Below, one piece after another: positions 1 to 8,463 of a stretch of DNA of 64,000 nucleotides. Made by a program: the position numbers and the translations under genes. Below the pieces are notes generated by a model, which saw only the letters and a list, made by a program, of their open reading frames with translations, was not told where the DNA came from and ran no database searches. Position 1 is the stretch's first letter; each line of letters begins with the position of its first letter. This DNA is from Xenorhabdus doucetiae (GTDB taxonomy: Bacteria > Pseudomonadota > Gammaproteobacteria > Enterobacterales > Enterobacteriaceae): the NCBI RefSeq assembly GCF_000968195.1, contig NZ_FO704550.1, positions 3,906,001 through 3,970,000 on the forward strand, in the 5' to 3' direction.

Positions 1-2
1 TT

Positions 3-308
3 TTAGTTTCCTATTTTGGCTCGGCGCGTTCTGATTTAGGCAGTTCTTTTCTGATGCCCGCCATTACGGCTGTGGTGCTGGGTGGTGCCAATATTTATGG
101 TGGTTCGGGGTCGATCATGGGAACGGCACTGGCTGTTTTGCTGGTGGGTTATTTGCAGCAAGGATTGCAGATGGTGGGAATCCCTAACCAGATATCCAGT
201 GCATTATCTGGTGCCTTGCTGATTGCTGCGGTAATAGGCCGGTCTGCTTTGCTGCATCGTCATCAAATCAGTGATTGGTGGCAACGTCGAAGGGTTTCAC
301 GAGTATAA
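3..308 (+). CDS. lsrD: AI-2 ABC transporter permease LsrD, C-terminal part
   Basis: The reading frame is open from the window edge and ends at TAA 306-308, so the N-terminal part lies outside the window. The visible 101 residues contain the permease-type run AVVLGGANIYGGSGS, a hydrophobic helix (GTALAVLLVGYL) and a basic cytoplasmic tail. LsrD is one of the two membrane subunits (with LsrC) of the autoinducer-2 importer. The identity rests on the match to the LsrD C-terminus and on lsrB starting about 20 bp downstream in the canonical lsr order. Confidence 0.93.
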   Translation, partial: LVSYFGSARSDLGSSFLMPAITAVVLGGANIYGGSGSIMGTALAVLLVGYLQQGLQMVGIPNQISSALSGALLIAAVIGRSALLHRHQISDWWQRRRVSRV

Positions 309-327
309 AAAATAAATGGAGATAGGC

Positions 328-1347
328 ATGAAAGCACCAACAATGAAAAAGCTGGCTTTGGTTGCTGCATTAAGTCTGGGATGTGTTTCCTGGGCACAAG
401 CGGCAGAGAAGATTGCATTTATTCCTAAATTGGTCGGTGTTGGGTTCTTTACCAGCGGCGGTCAAGGTGCGGTGGAAGCCGGCAAGGAGTTGGGGATTGA
501 CATCACTTACGATGGTCCGACAGAGCCAAGTGTTGCGGGACAGGTTCAGCTTATCAATAACTTTGTGAATCAAGGCTATGATGCGATTGTCGTTTCAGCC
601 GTATCACCCGATGGTTTATGCCCAGCGTTGAAACGAGCGATGAAACGGGGTGTTAAGGTATTGACGTGGGATTCCGATACTGCGCCAGAATGTCGCTCCA
701 TCTATATCGATCAAGGAACGCCAAAGCAATTGGGCGGAATTCTGGTAGATATGGCGGCTAATCAGGTGAAAAAAGAAAAAGCGAAAGTGGCATTTTTCTA
801 TTCCAGCCCGACAGTGACGGATCAGAACCAATGGGTAAAAGAGGCTAAGGCTAAGATTGCAGAGGAACATCCCAATTGGGAAATTGTCACCACCCGGTTT
901 GGTTATAATGATGCCACTAAATCCTTGCAAACTGCGGAAGGTATTTTGAAAGCGTGGGAGGATTTGGATGTGATTATTGCGCCAGATGCCAACGCTTTGC
1001 CGGCGGCGGCTCAGGCAGCAGAAAACCTGAAACGGCAGGATGTGGCGATTGTTGGGTTCAGTACCCCGAATGTCATGCGCCCTTATGTTGAAAATGGGAC
1101 AGTCAAACAGTTTGCGCTGTGGGATGTGGTCAAGCAGGGCAAAATAGCCATTCATGTTGCCAATCAGATATTGCAAAAAGGCGATCTGAATGTGGGCGAT
1201 AAATTGAGTATTCCTGATGTTGGCAGCGTTGAAATTTCACCCAACAGTGTGCAGGGATACCGTTATGAAGCGAAAGGCAACGGCATTGTGGTGATGCCGG
1301 AGCGGGTCATTTTCACCAAAGACAATATCAACCAGTACGATTTCTAA
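328..1347 (+). CDS. lsrB: AI-2 periplasmic binding protein LsrB
   Basis: A 339-residue periplasmic sugar-binding-type protein that captures autoinducer-2 (R-THMF form in the enterobacterial family) and delivers it to LsrACD. The N-terminus has a lysine-rich start, a hydrophobic core and an AQA-AE cleavage site, typical of a Sec signal peptide. The mature part carries highly conserved LsrB blocks (AFIPKLVGVGFFTSGG, TWDSDT, IAPDANALPAAAQ, GFSTPNVMRPYV). ATG 328 is chosen because GGAGA lies about 6 nt upstream; an in-frame ATG at 316 has no comparable site. It sits 19 bp after lsrD and before lsrF, in the standard operon order. Confidence 0.97.
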   Translation: MKAPTMKKLALVAALSLGCVSWAQAAEKIAFIPKLVGVGFFTSGGQGAVEAGKELGIDITYDGPTEPSVAGQVQLINNFVNQGYDAIVVSAVSPDGLCPALKRAMKRGVKVLTWDSDTAPECRSIYIDQGTPKQLGGILVDMAANQVKKEKAKVAFFYSSPTVTDQNQWVKEAKAKIAEEHPNWEIVTTRFGYNDATKSLQTAEGILKAWEDLDVIIAPDANALPAAAQAAENLKRQDVAIVGFSTPNVMRPYVENGTVKQFALWDVVKQGKIAIHVANQILQKGDLNVGDKLSIPDVGSVEISPNSVQGYRYEAKGNGIVVMPERVIFTKDNINQYDF

Positions 1348-1414
1348 TCACGACAATTTCTGATTCATGGGGCTGAATGCAGTCCCTGACTCTGACACCT
1401 TTCTGGAGGGAGAA

Positions 1415-2299
1415 ATGGCAGATTTAGATGATATCAAAGACGGTAAAGATTTTGGCATTAATACACCGCAAAAGAATACGTTGTTTGAGCTGAAAGGCTG
1501 TGGTGCGCTGGATTGGGGGATGCAGTCCCGCCTGGCACGGATTTTCAATCCCGCCACCCATAAAACGGTGATGCTGGCATTTGACCACGGTTATTTTCAG
1601 GGGCCAACGACGGGCTTGGAGCGTATCGACATCAATATTGCCCCGCTGTTTGAATATACCGACGTACTGATGTGTACCCGCGGTATCCTGCGCAGTCAGG
1701 TGCCGCCGGCAACCAATAAGCCGGTGGTTTTGCGCGCATCTGGCGCCAATTCCATTCTGACTGAACTCTCCAACGAAACGGTTGCGGTGGCGATGGAAGA
1801 TGCTCTGCGCCTTAACGTTTGTGCAGTGGCAGCACAGGTTTATATCGGTACAGAACACGAACACCAATCCATTAAGAATATCATCAAGCTGGTGGATCAG
1901 GGGACGCGTTATGGTATGCCAACGATGGCAGTGACGGGCGTCGGTAAAGAGATGGCCCGCGACCAACGTTATTTTTCGCTGGCGACGCGCATTGCGGCTG
2001 AGATGGGGGCAAATATCATCAAAACCTATTATGTCGATAGCGGTTTTGAGCGGATTGCGGCGGGCTGTCCGGTGCCGATCGTGATTGCAGGTGGTAAGAA
2101 ATTGCCAGAGCTGGATGCGCTGGAGATGTGCTATCAGGCGATTGATCAGGGAGCGTCGGGTGTGGATATGGGACGTAATATTTTCCAGTCGGAAGCCCCG
2201 GTTGCGATGCTGAAAGCGGTGCAGGCCGTGGTGCATCACAATGAGAAACCCGCTCAGGCTTATGAGATCTTCTTGAATGAAAAAGCGCAGGGGGAATAA
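1415..2299 (+). CDS. lsrF: 3-hydroxy-2,4-pentadione 5-phosphate thiolase LsrF
   Basis: A 294-residue class I aldolase-fold enzyme that, in the established pathway, transfers the acetyl group of the processed phospho-AI-2 product (P-HPD) to CoA. The Schiff-base lysine is in the conserved IIKTYYV stretch, and the phosphate-binding IVIAGGKK and GVDMGRNIFQ motifs are intact. The start at 1415 follows a near-perfect GGAGGGAG ribosome binding site; the frame extends upstream to 1367, but that extension has no family similarity. The stop overlaps the leader of lsrG, consistent with co-translation. Confidence 0.97.
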   Translation: MADLDDIKDGKDFGINTPQKNTLFELKGCGALDWGMQSRLARIFNPATHKTVMLAFDHGYFQGPTTGLERIDINIAPLFEYTDVLMCTRGILRSQVPPATNKPVVLRASGANSILTELSNETVAVAMEDALRLNVCAVAAQVYIGTEHEHQSIKNIIKLVDQGTRYGMPTMAVTGVGKEMARDQRYFSLATRIAAEMGANIIKTYYVDSGFERIAAGCPVPIVIAGGKKLPELDALEMCYQAIDQGASGVDMGRNIFQSEAPVAMLKAVQAVVHHNEKPAQAYEIFLNEKAQGE

Positions 2300-2300
2300 T

Positions 2301-2600
2301 ATGCACGTCACATTAGTGGAAATTAATGTTAAAGCCGACAAGATAGACGAATTTATCGACGTATTTCGCGATAATCACCTCGGTTCGGTTAAAGAACCGG
2401 GCAACTTACGGTTTGATGTCTTGCGTGATGAAAATATCCCAACTCGCTTCTATATCTATGAAGCTTATGCTGATGAAGAGGCGGTTGCGGCACATAAGAA
2501 AACTCCCCATTACTTGCGCTGTGTCGAAAAACTGGAAGCGTTGATGACAGAGCCACGGAAAAAGACCACATTTATGGGTTTGATGCCGGAAGGGAAATAA
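2301..2600 (+). CDS. lsrG: (4S)-4-hydroxy-5-phosphonooxypentane-2,3-dione isomerase LsrG
   Basis: A 99-residue ABM-domain (antibiotic biosynthesis monooxygenase-like ferredoxin fold) protein that isomerises phosphorylated AI-2 before LsrF acts. It begins MHVTLVEINV, and NHLGSV, NLRFDVL and FYIYEAY are the diagnostic family blocks. ATG 2301 is one base after the lsrF stop, with a GGGGGAA site inside the lsrF end. No lsrK follows; the next gene is convergent, so the operon ends here. Confidence 0.96.
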   Translation: MHVTLVEINVKADKIDEFIDVFRDNHLGSVKEPGNLRFDVLRDENIPTRFYIYEAYADEEAVAAHKKTPHYLRCVEKLEALMTEPRKKTTFMGLMPEGK

Positions 2601-2616
2601 GGCAAGGGCGGATTTA

Positions 2617-2680
2617 ACCCTCTGTTTATCTAAGGCAATAATGATGACAGAGGGTGATTAAGCCAATTTTTAAATGGCTT
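2617..2680. terminator. Possible bidirectional terminator between lsrG and the convergent decarboxylase gene
   Basis: Two inverted repeats lie between the convergent genes: ACCCTCTGT (2617-2625) with ACAGAGGGT (2647-2655), and AAGCCA (2660-2665) with TGGCTT (2675-2680). The second has an A/T-rich loop and overlaps the last codons of the minus-strand gene. Neither is followed by a long U-run, so the call is tentative. Confidence 0.4.
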
Positions 2681-4055
2681 GTTGTTTGATCTCATCAATG
2701 GCAGCAGCAATGGCTTCCAAGCTGCGCTGAATATCGTCTTCGGTAGTTGCCCAAGAGCTGACACTGAGACGAATGGCTTCTCTTCCCTGCCACGTTGTTT
2801 GCCCAAACCAGCATTCACCGGATTGTTGCACTTTCTGTAACATTGCGCGCTGCATGGCGATATCAGGCAAACAAGCCACTAACTGATTAAGCACAATATC
2901 ATTGAGGATAACAAAACCTAGTGATACTAACCCTTTTGCCAACATTCGGGTGTATAAACAGCAGCGATCAACCAACGCCTCAATTCCCTGTGAGCCAAGC
3001 TCTGCAATGGCCGCCCATACTTCAACTGCTCTGGCTCGGCGGGAGAATTCAGGTAGCATATCTTTTGCCTGCCACATATCTTGCGTCTCTACATAGGCCG
3101 CAGAAGTGGTCATGACTTCTCTTAGCGTTTGCTTATGACGAACAATACACATGCCACAATCGTATGGGGTATTAAGCCATTTATGGGCATCAACGGCCCA
3201 AGAGTCAGCGGCTTCAACGCCTTCGACCAAGGCGGATTTTTCCTTTGATGCCCGCGCCCATAGCCCAAACGCGCCATCCACATGTACCCAACAACCCGCT
3301 TTTTTAGCCTTGGGGATCAGAGCATGGAAGTTATCTGAGCTGCCAGAATTAACATTACCGGCCTGTAATACCAGGATCATATTGTCTGAAAAATCGGGAA
3401 CCGCACTTTCTATCATTCGTCCTTGATCATCACAGGGTACAAAAATAAATTGCGAACGACCAAAGCCGAGTAGTCTAAGCGCTTTTAAAACGGAGATATG
3501 GGCTTCTTCGGAGAGCACGACTTTCAATTCAGGGGCATTATATAACCCTTGTTCTGCAAGGTCGTAGCCTTGTTTCTGATACAGGTAATGCCGTGCAGCG
3601 GCTAAAGCGCTGACATGTGCCATCGTTGTGCCAGTCACGAAACCGACGAACGCCTCTGAGGGCAAATTTAATAGCGCCAACACCCAACGTCCGGCGATCT
3701 TTTCTAATTGATTGGCAACAGGGGAAGAGGATTCCATCAATGCGATTTGATCCCAGGCACTGGTAATGATGTTTGCTCCCAAAGCGGCAGGAGTTGATCC
3801 CCCTACGACCAAACCGAAATATCGGCCGCCAGTTGTCGCAACCGTTGCTGGCGAGCCGTATGTGTGAAGTTGTTCGAGCACTTGCTGGCAGTCGGTTCCC
3901 GTTATCGGTAATGGCTTATCGAAATGTTGCAGGCCAGCCAGCGCATCGGCATCAGGAAATACCCGTTGGTTTCGAACTTCACTGACATAACGGTATGCGA
4001 TTTTGTTGGCAACTTTAACCGCAGACAGCGAAGCATCGCGGATTAGATCTTTCAT
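2670..4055 (-). CDS. PLP-dependent group II amino acid decarboxylase family protein
   Basis: A 461-residue fold-type I PLP enzyme. The cofactor lysine is in DAHKWLNTPYDCG, the aspartate that contacts the PLP pyridine is in HVDGAFGLWA, and ATVATTGGRYFG with FVTGTTMAHVSAL are the expected N-terminal blocks. Length and motifs fit the aromatic/glutamate decarboxylase superfamily; the substrate cannot be read from the sequence. The start at 4055 (MKDLIRDAS) has GGGAA about 9 nt upstream; in-frame starts further upstream (to 4121) would run into mobB. It is convergent with lsrG and downstream of mobB, with no obvious functional link to either. Confidence 0.85.
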   Translation of the reverse strand: MKDLIRDASLSAVKVANKIAYRYVSEVRNQRVFPDADALAGLQHFDKPLPITGTDCQQVLEQLHTYGSPATVATTGGRYFGLVVGGSTPAALGANIITSAWDQIALMESSSPVANQLEKIAGRWVLALLNLPSEAFVGFVTGTTMAHVSALAAARHYLYQKQGYDLAEQGLYNAPELKVVLSEEAHISVLKALRLLGFGRSQFIFVPCDDQGRMIESAVPDFSDNMILVLQAGNVNSGSSDNFHALIPKAKKAGCWVHVDGAFGLWARASKEKSALVEGVEAADSWAVDAHKWLNTPYDCGMCIVRHKQTLREVMTTSAAYVETQDMWQAKDMLPEFSRRARAVEVWAAIAELGSQGIEALVDRCCLYTRMLAKGLVSLGFVILNDIVLNQLVACLPDIAMQRAMLQKVQQSGECWFGQTTWQGREAIRLSVSSWATTEDDIQRSLEAIAAAIDEIKQQAI

Positions 4056-4105
4056 AGTGCTGTTTCCCATTATCGTTTTATTATTTTTTATTAGCTTAAC
4101 CACCG

Positions 4106-4630
4106 TTATTGGTGTAACCATTTGGCGATAAATGTTGCCACGTGTTCCGGCCGATTGATATCGAGTTGAGGAAGCCGTGTTGCCAGCGCAATATCGCTGG
4201 CAATGGCTATCACATAAGGATCGAGGATTTCATCAACAGTATGATTCAGGCCGTTGCGATAAAGTGCGATTTTGGGGATGGGTTCTTGTTTGAACCCTTC
4301 AACCAAAATCAGATCCAGTGAATTTGTATCAAACCGGCTGGCGAGATAGCCAAGATCCAGTTCTGCTAACTCTGGCGTTTCAGTCATCAAAGCCCAGCGT
4401 TGCCGGCTGGCGACTAACGTTTGTGCTGCCCCTGCCTTGCGTAGCTCATAGCTGTCCTTGCCCGGCTTATCGACATCCATATTATGATGAGTATGCTTAA
4501 TCAGCCCAACGCGAATATGTTGCTGGCGCAATAGTGGAATGACTTGCCTTAATAGTGTCGTTTTTCCGGTTCCACTGTAAGCGGTGATCCCCAGAATGGG
4601 CGGTGTTGTATCGTTGATGCCGTGGTTCAT
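4106..4630 (-). CDS. mobB: Molybdopterin-guanine dinucleotide biosynthesis adaptor MobB
   Basis: A 174-residue P-loop GTP-binding protein that assists MobA in making the bis-MGD cofactor. The Walker A motif GITAYSGTGKTTLL is near the N-terminus, followed by the family blocks GLIKHTHHNMDVDKPGKDS and LILVEGFKQE. The chosen ATG overlaps the mobA stop (ATGA, 4627-4630), the usual mobAB arrangement. A longer frame starting at 4678 would extend into mobA and is not conserved. Confidence 0.95.
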   Translation of the reverse strand: MNHGINDTTPPILGITAYSGTGKTTLLRQVIPLLRQQHIRVGLIKHTHHNMDVDKPGKDSYELRKAGAAQTLVASRQRWALMTETPELAELDLGYLASRFDTNSLDLILVEGFKQEPIPKIALYRNGLNHTVDEILDPYVIAIASDIALATRLPQLDINRPEHVATFIAKWLHQ

Positions 4631-5229
4631 GCAGACTCCTGAAAGCGTTCCCAATGATGGTGTTGCCAGTAAAGACATTCTTCAGGGGTATTTAAGTTGG
4701 TGAAAGCGTGGGGATGGGGGAAATAAACCGCCTTTGCCTTAATCATCTGCATAAAGAACATCAATTTTCTGTCTCCCAAAGCGAGATAGCTTTCCAGACG
4801 GGGGATGAGACTGCGGTGCATTAATGCCAAAGTCGGATGCGCGCGTTTGCAGTCATGTGCATAAGCCGCCCAAGCGTTTTGTTTGTAGTGCCACAATGTT
4901 GCGACAAGGTTCTCTGGGAAATCGGGAACATCACAAGGGACAAATACCACCCACTCATGGATGGCGCTTTTTAAAACCGCCAACATACCTGCCAATGGGC
5001 CAGAAAAATCAGCAATGATATCCGGTATGATGGGATAACCGCTTTGCCGATAAATTCCCAGGTTACGATTGGCATTAATCAACAGTTCATGAACCTGCGG
5101 TTGCAACCTTGTCGCAATGCGTTGATATAGCGGCACATTGTCGAATTGCACCAATCCTTTGTCATTTCCCCCCATGCGGGTGGATAATCCCCCTGCCAGA
5201 ATTGCGCCACTGATTTTTGGATGCGTCAT
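4627..5229 (-). CDS. mobA: Molybdenum cofactor guanylyltransferase MobA
   Basis: A 200-residue nucleotidyltransferase that attaches GMP to molybdopterin. The signature ILAGGLSTRMGGNDKG binds the nucleotide, and FVPCDVPDFP supplies the metal-binding aspartate region. It is first in the mobA-mobB pair with a 4-nt overlap. No strong promoter was pinned down in the AT-rich region upstream. Confidence 0.96.
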   Translation of the reverse strand: MTHPKISGAILAGGLSTRMGGNDKGLVQFDNVPLYQRIATRLQPQVHELLINANRNLGIYRQSGYPIIPDIIADFSGPLAGMLAVLKSAIHEWVVFVPCDVPDFPENLVATLWHYKQNAWAAYAHDCKRAHPTLALMHRSLIPRLESYLALGDRKLMFFMQMIKAKAVYFPHPHAFTNLNTPEECLYWQHHHWERFQESA

Positions 5230-5700
5230 GTTAAATCACCTGATATTGGGCAATAAAATATTTAATGTTTGATATACCCTTTATCTTTCAATTTACTGTG
5301 TTATTGGATGTATTCACTTTTCCCAATGATACCGTTATTCATATTGGAAATTTGTGAACGTGCTGTTGTGCTGCAATTTGAAATTTATAGAGTATATATA
5401 ACAGAATAATAACGTGAAAATTTTGTTAACAAAATTCAGATTTGACCGACAGGAACAGATAAGATCTGATACTCCTTTTTTCGGATTTTTCTCATGAATA
5501 TTAATGCCTTTTCCCAATATTTTGGTGAGATAAAAGATCCTTGCCAAAAACGTTTTCCAAATCTGTGTTTGGTTAACTGATAACTCTGTTGCCTGAAACA
5601 AAAAGGTCTCACGGCAAAAATTGCTGGATACGCCCAGAGTGTTTCCATCCAATACACTCATTGCGATGAAAGCTTGCCAAAGTGCTCATTATTGGGGGAG
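5230..5700. other. AT-rich stretch without a supported gene at the left edge of the island
   Basis: This region separates mobA from the first island remnant. Minus-strand frames of 108 and 73 codons exist (5335-5661), but they overlap in different frames, have no recognisable domain and end in low-complexity AT-rich sequence. It presumably carries the mobA promoter and one junction of the accessory island. Confidence 0.4.
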
Positions 5701-5721
5701 AACGATCCAAGAGATGAGCTA

Positions 5722-5944
5722 CTAAAGTGACAACTGGCTCAGTGAAGCCGGATTCTCTGTCAATGATCCTTTAAAAATCAGTATGATGCTGGACTGTTTA
5801 ATCATCACCGCCCAAAACTTACATACCCTGTGGCACTGCCTCAAAAGCATGAACCAGGGCGAGTGGGATGAGATTGCCATCGTCGATTGGTGGCGGCAAT
5901 TTCCCGGTGAGTTGAAGAAAACACCACTGGGAAAACCCCGTTAA
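5722..5944 (+). pseudogene. symE remnant (3' two thirds only)
   Basis: Translation gives the SymE block NWLSEAGFSVNDPLKI followed by CLIITAQNLHTLWHCLKSMN and ends LGKPR-stop, matching the intact copies further right. The first ~40 codons, the ribosome binding site and the leader are missing; a TAA codon and unrelated sequence stand where the N-terminus should be. It marks the left end of the repeated symE/orf2 material. Confidence 0.85.
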
Positions 5945-6089
5945 TATATTGTTTTATAATTAAAAAACAGAAAATCACCCCAGACAACATGAACCGTTTC
6001 CTTATCCCTCACGTCCATTTTTTCATTTTGGCAAGCGGTTCGCATTTATGTCCACCAAAATAGCCTCAAGCCCCACAAGGAATGTATTT

Positions 6090-6362
6090 ATGGATCTTCA
6101 TTTTTCATCTCACTTTGCTGAATTGCCGGAATGTGTGATCAGTGGCAACACGCTCAACCAGATTGGTTTTTCGGCTGATGCGCTGTTCCATAATACCGAA
6201 AACCACCCTTATCAAGGGATCGATTGGGTACGCGAAAATGGCGAGCTTTATCTGGCAGCTGACTGGCTGACAGAAAGCGGCTTATTGGATCATCCTGTGA
6301 CGCTGGAAACAGCTTATGGCTTGATCGTCTTGCGTGCTGAACTGCCGATATTATTGGCCTGA
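6090..6362 (+). CDS. SymE-partner protein (double AbrB-like), internally deleted copy
   Basis: A 90-residue copy of the gene that follows symE throughout this island. Compared with the 116-residue copies it lacks about 25 residues between ADALFH and NTENHP. The deletion is in frame and lies between two short direct repeats (CTGTTCCA), so it probably arose by slippage or recombination. It removes the end of the first AbrB-like half. ATG 6090 follows the conserved AAGGA site. The C-terminus is the ILLA-ending variant. Function is probably lost or altered. Confidence 0.6.
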   Translation: MDLHFSSHFAELPECVISGNTLNQIGFSADALFHNTENHPYQGIDWVRENGELYLAADWLTESGLLDHPVTLETAYGLIVLRAELPILLA

Positions 6363-6380
6363 ATCCCCAAAACGAAAATA

Positions 6381-6410
6381 AACTGGAATACCGATACGGA
6401 CTTCCGGTTA
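6381..6410 (+). terminator. Hairpin after SymE-partner gene
   Basis: AACTGGAA and TTCCGGTT can pair (imperfectly) ahead of TATTT. The same element, in better form, follows three other copies of this gene. Confidence 0.5.
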
Positions 6411-6492
6411 TTTCCCCGCGCTATTCCCAGTAAGATTAAGCTGCAGATGCGGAAGCTGGTTGGGGATTACAAGACAAAATGTGATGATAAAA

Positions 6493-6520
6493 AGCTGGAA
6501 GATCACAGGATCTGCCAGCT
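6493..6520 (-). terminator. Shared effector-cassette hairpin, degenerate copy
   Basis: AGCTGGAAGATC...GATCTGCCAGCT is a diverged copy of the GCCGGAAGATC hairpin that ends immunity genes across the island. Here it lies just after the 3' end of the minus-strand gene at 6540. Confidence 0.6.
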
Positions 6521-6539
6521 ATTTTGTTTTATATACAAA

Positions 6540-6992
6540 TCAAAAAGTAATTTTTTCTAAATATTGCATAGCCGTTCTATACGCCCCTATTGAGCTAGGA
6601 TTTAAGTCTTCCATCCGTTCAAAGAATCTTTTTGCATGCCCACTCATAGCAATTAAAAATTCTTCCTTTTCAATAGAAATCTTAACTTCTGAATGGCAGT
6701 TTACGCTAACAAGCACTCTATTTCCCTTTGATGGAGTAAATTTAACCTCTATCGGTTGATCTGGAAAATAGCACTTAATTTCTTGATTATCATATAATAC
6801 CGATAATCCTTCTGCCAGATAACACCAAAGATCATCAATATAATCATACATTGATTTATCAATAAGGCTAATACCATTTATGGTTAACTCTAAGGCACCA
6901 TCGATGTAATCAGAATTTTTCACTCCTCCATCATATTGAAAAATATCAATATATTCATCTTTGATTTTTATGTATGTGTTTATGCTTATCAT
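6540..6992 (-). CDS. Hypothetical protein, probable orphan immunity protein
   Basis: 150 residues, acidic, AT-rich codon use compared with the T6SS genes, no signal peptide or membrane segment. No family was recognised. Its position just before the shared cassette hairpin, where cognate immunity genes of Rhs toxins sit elsewhere in the window, suggests an immunity gene that has lost its toxin. It could also be an unrelated cargo gene. Confidence 0.6.
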   Translation of the reverse strand: MISINTYIKIKDEYIDIFQYDGGVKNSDYIDGALELTINGISLIDKSMYDYIDDLWCYLAEGLSVLYDNQEIKCYFPDQPIEVKFTPSKGNRVLVSVNCHSEVKISIEKEEFLIAMSGHAKRFFERMEDLNPSSIGAYRTAMQYLEKITF

Positions 6993-7138
6993 AGTTTACC
7001 TGGATAAAATTGGCCTATTCTTCCATTTTTAAAACCACTACATAATCTTGACCTTTATTGAACCATCCTAATAATTAGGGGGATGCCGCTATTGGGCGGT
7101 TCCAGTCCACGCTGATATGGTACGGGAGGAACAATAGT

Positions 7139-7165
7139 ACCGGAAGATCACGGGGAATTTCCGGT
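7139..7165 (-). terminator. Shared effector-cassette hairpin
   Basis: ACCGGAAGATC...ATTTCCGGT followed on the plus side by TTTTT; located just beyond the 3' end of the gene at 7189. A variant of the island-wide hairpin. Confidence 0.6.
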
Positions 7166-7188
7166 TTTTGAAGAAAAAGAAAATCTAA

Positions 7189-7560
7189 CTAAAGGAAAAA
7201 CACGGTAATTCGATCAGGATAAATTTTGACATATCCATTTTCCAAATATGAATATTCATATAATATATCATCTTGAAATACCAAATTAGATAAAAATAGT
7301 TTATCTTCTACCAAATAACCATTCATCTCATAAGAAAATGTATTTCCCTGTTGTTTTAATGTCGCATTTTTGTCCTTGGATGGTTCAACTTTAACATCAT
7401 CTAAAAATACAAGGCCTAGTTCAACCAAGTGAATATCACCTACTCGCAGAAGTCTTGGAAACTCATTGATAAAGCAACATATCTCATGTTCCCCGAATGA
7501 CAAAGTAACTTCTTCTTCAATATTTTCATTCAAAGAAATAATTTTTGCATAATATTTCAT
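7189..7560 (-). CDS. Hypothetical protein, probable orphan immunity protein
   Basis: 123 residues, AT-rich, no recognised domain, predicted soluble and beta-rich with many charged residues. It is followed by the shared hairpin as true immunity genes are, but no Rhs tip precedes it; instead a fragment of the SymE-partner gene lies upstream. It is interpreted as an orphan immunity gene left by cassette turnover. Confidence 0.55.
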   Translation of the reverse strand: MKYYAKIISLNENIEEEVTLSFGEHEICCFINEFPRLLRVGDIHLVELGLVFLDDVKVEPSKDKNATLKQQGNTFSYEMNGYLVEDKLFLSNLVFQDDILYEYSYLENGYVKIYPDRITVFFL

Positions 7561-7584
7561 GATTATAATCCATTGGCATCAATA

Positions 7585-7706
7585 GTGAGATTTATCTGGC
7601 GGGAGACTGGCTGACAGAAAGCGGCTTATTGGATCACCCCGTGATGCTGGAAATAGCTTATGGCTTGCTCGTCTTGCGTGCTGAACTGCCGGTATTACTG
7701 GCCTGA
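7585..7706 (+). pseudogene. SymE-partner gene remnant (second half only)
   Basis: The sequence encodes the second AbrB-like half (IYLAGDWLTESGLLDHPV...YGLLVLRAELPVLLA) with no start codon or upstream half. It is nearly identical to the intact copies and shows that another symE/partner unit once stood here. Confidence 0.8.
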
Positions 7707-7784
7707 AAAGTATTTGATTAGAAGGTTATTAAACCGGATAGCCTGTACACGATTATCCGGAATTCCTGCTCCACTACATATGAG

Positions 7785-8363
7785 TCATTCCAAATAAATT
7801 CTTTCTTCTGGTAACAAACCGTAAGCCATATCCAATTTATTCTTTTTTACCAAATCATGAATAAGATGTGCTCTATTCGTAATATCCTCGATGTTGATAA
7901 TCCATTGTTTTACATAATTTTCTACTGCTTGATTACGCAGACCAATCTGTATGGTTCTCTGTTCTAACTTATTTAAATAAATGTCCCGCTCTGGGTCCCA
8001 TTGAATAACCACATTACTTTGCTGAACTTCTTTTTTCCATTCTTCCTTAGAAGGAAACAAATCAGGGTCATAATGACTAATCACGCCCTGCTGCAAAATT
8101 TCTCTAAATCCCTCATGAGTGATATCAATAGCCAGGATACGTTCCTGACCACTGTCTTTCATTCCCCAACCAGCACGATACATCATCCATAAGAATGATG
8201 GCTTAATCCATGTCATACGCGTCATGCTAAAAGGTGGGGAAACAAATGTATTATATTTAATCGCACTGTCAGCAATGGTTGCTGAATAAGCCTGATACAC
8301 TCTAACTGATTGTTGTGTGTAAAATGCCCGTATTGGGTTGTTTTTATATGTGAATATAGTCAT
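7785..8363 (-). CDS. DUF4291 domain protein (copy 1)
   Basis: 192 residues covering the whole DUF4291 domain: the N-terminal IRAFYTQQSVRVYQAYS, then FSMTRMTWIKPSFLWMMYRAGWG and ERILAIDITHEGF are the family hallmarks. The biochemical function of the family is not established to my knowledge. A near-identical second copy is at 31501-32079, in the same position relative to a pair of homologous immunity genes. That indicates the whole block (DUF4291, hairpin, immunity, Rhs tip) was duplicated. Confidence 0.85.
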   Translation of the reverse strand: MTIFTYKNNPIRAFYTQQSVRVYQAYSATIADSAIKYNTFVSPPFSMTRMTWIKPSFLWMMYRAGWGMKDSGQERILAIDITHEGFREILQQGVISHYDPDLFPSKEEWKKEVQQSNVVIQWDPERDIYLNKLEQRTIQIGLRNQAVENYVKQWIINIEDITNRAHLIHDLVKKNKLDMAYGLLPEERIYLE

Positions 8364-8430
8364 CTATTTTGTCACTTAATATATTATTTATGCTGATTCA
8401 TCGGAATATCCGGCACGATAGATAGGAAAA

Positions 8431-8457
8431 ACCGGAAGATCATGGGGATCTTCCAGT
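8431..8457 (-). terminator. Shared effector-cassette hairpin
   Basis: ACCGGAAGATC...GATCTTCCAGT lies 7 bp after the 3' end of the immunity gene at 8464, in the orientation expected for a terminator of the rhs-immunity transcript. Confidence 0.65.
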
Positions 8458-8463
8458 CTATTA

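Noticed and set aside
1424..2341. Minus-strand 305-codon frame opposite lsrF
   Set aside because: Cysteine/histidine-rich shadow of lsrF, which is securely identified.
5335..5661. Minus-strand 108-codon frame upstream of mobA
   Set aside because: No domain, AT-rich low-complexity end, overlapping alternative frame of similar quality; not supported as a gene.
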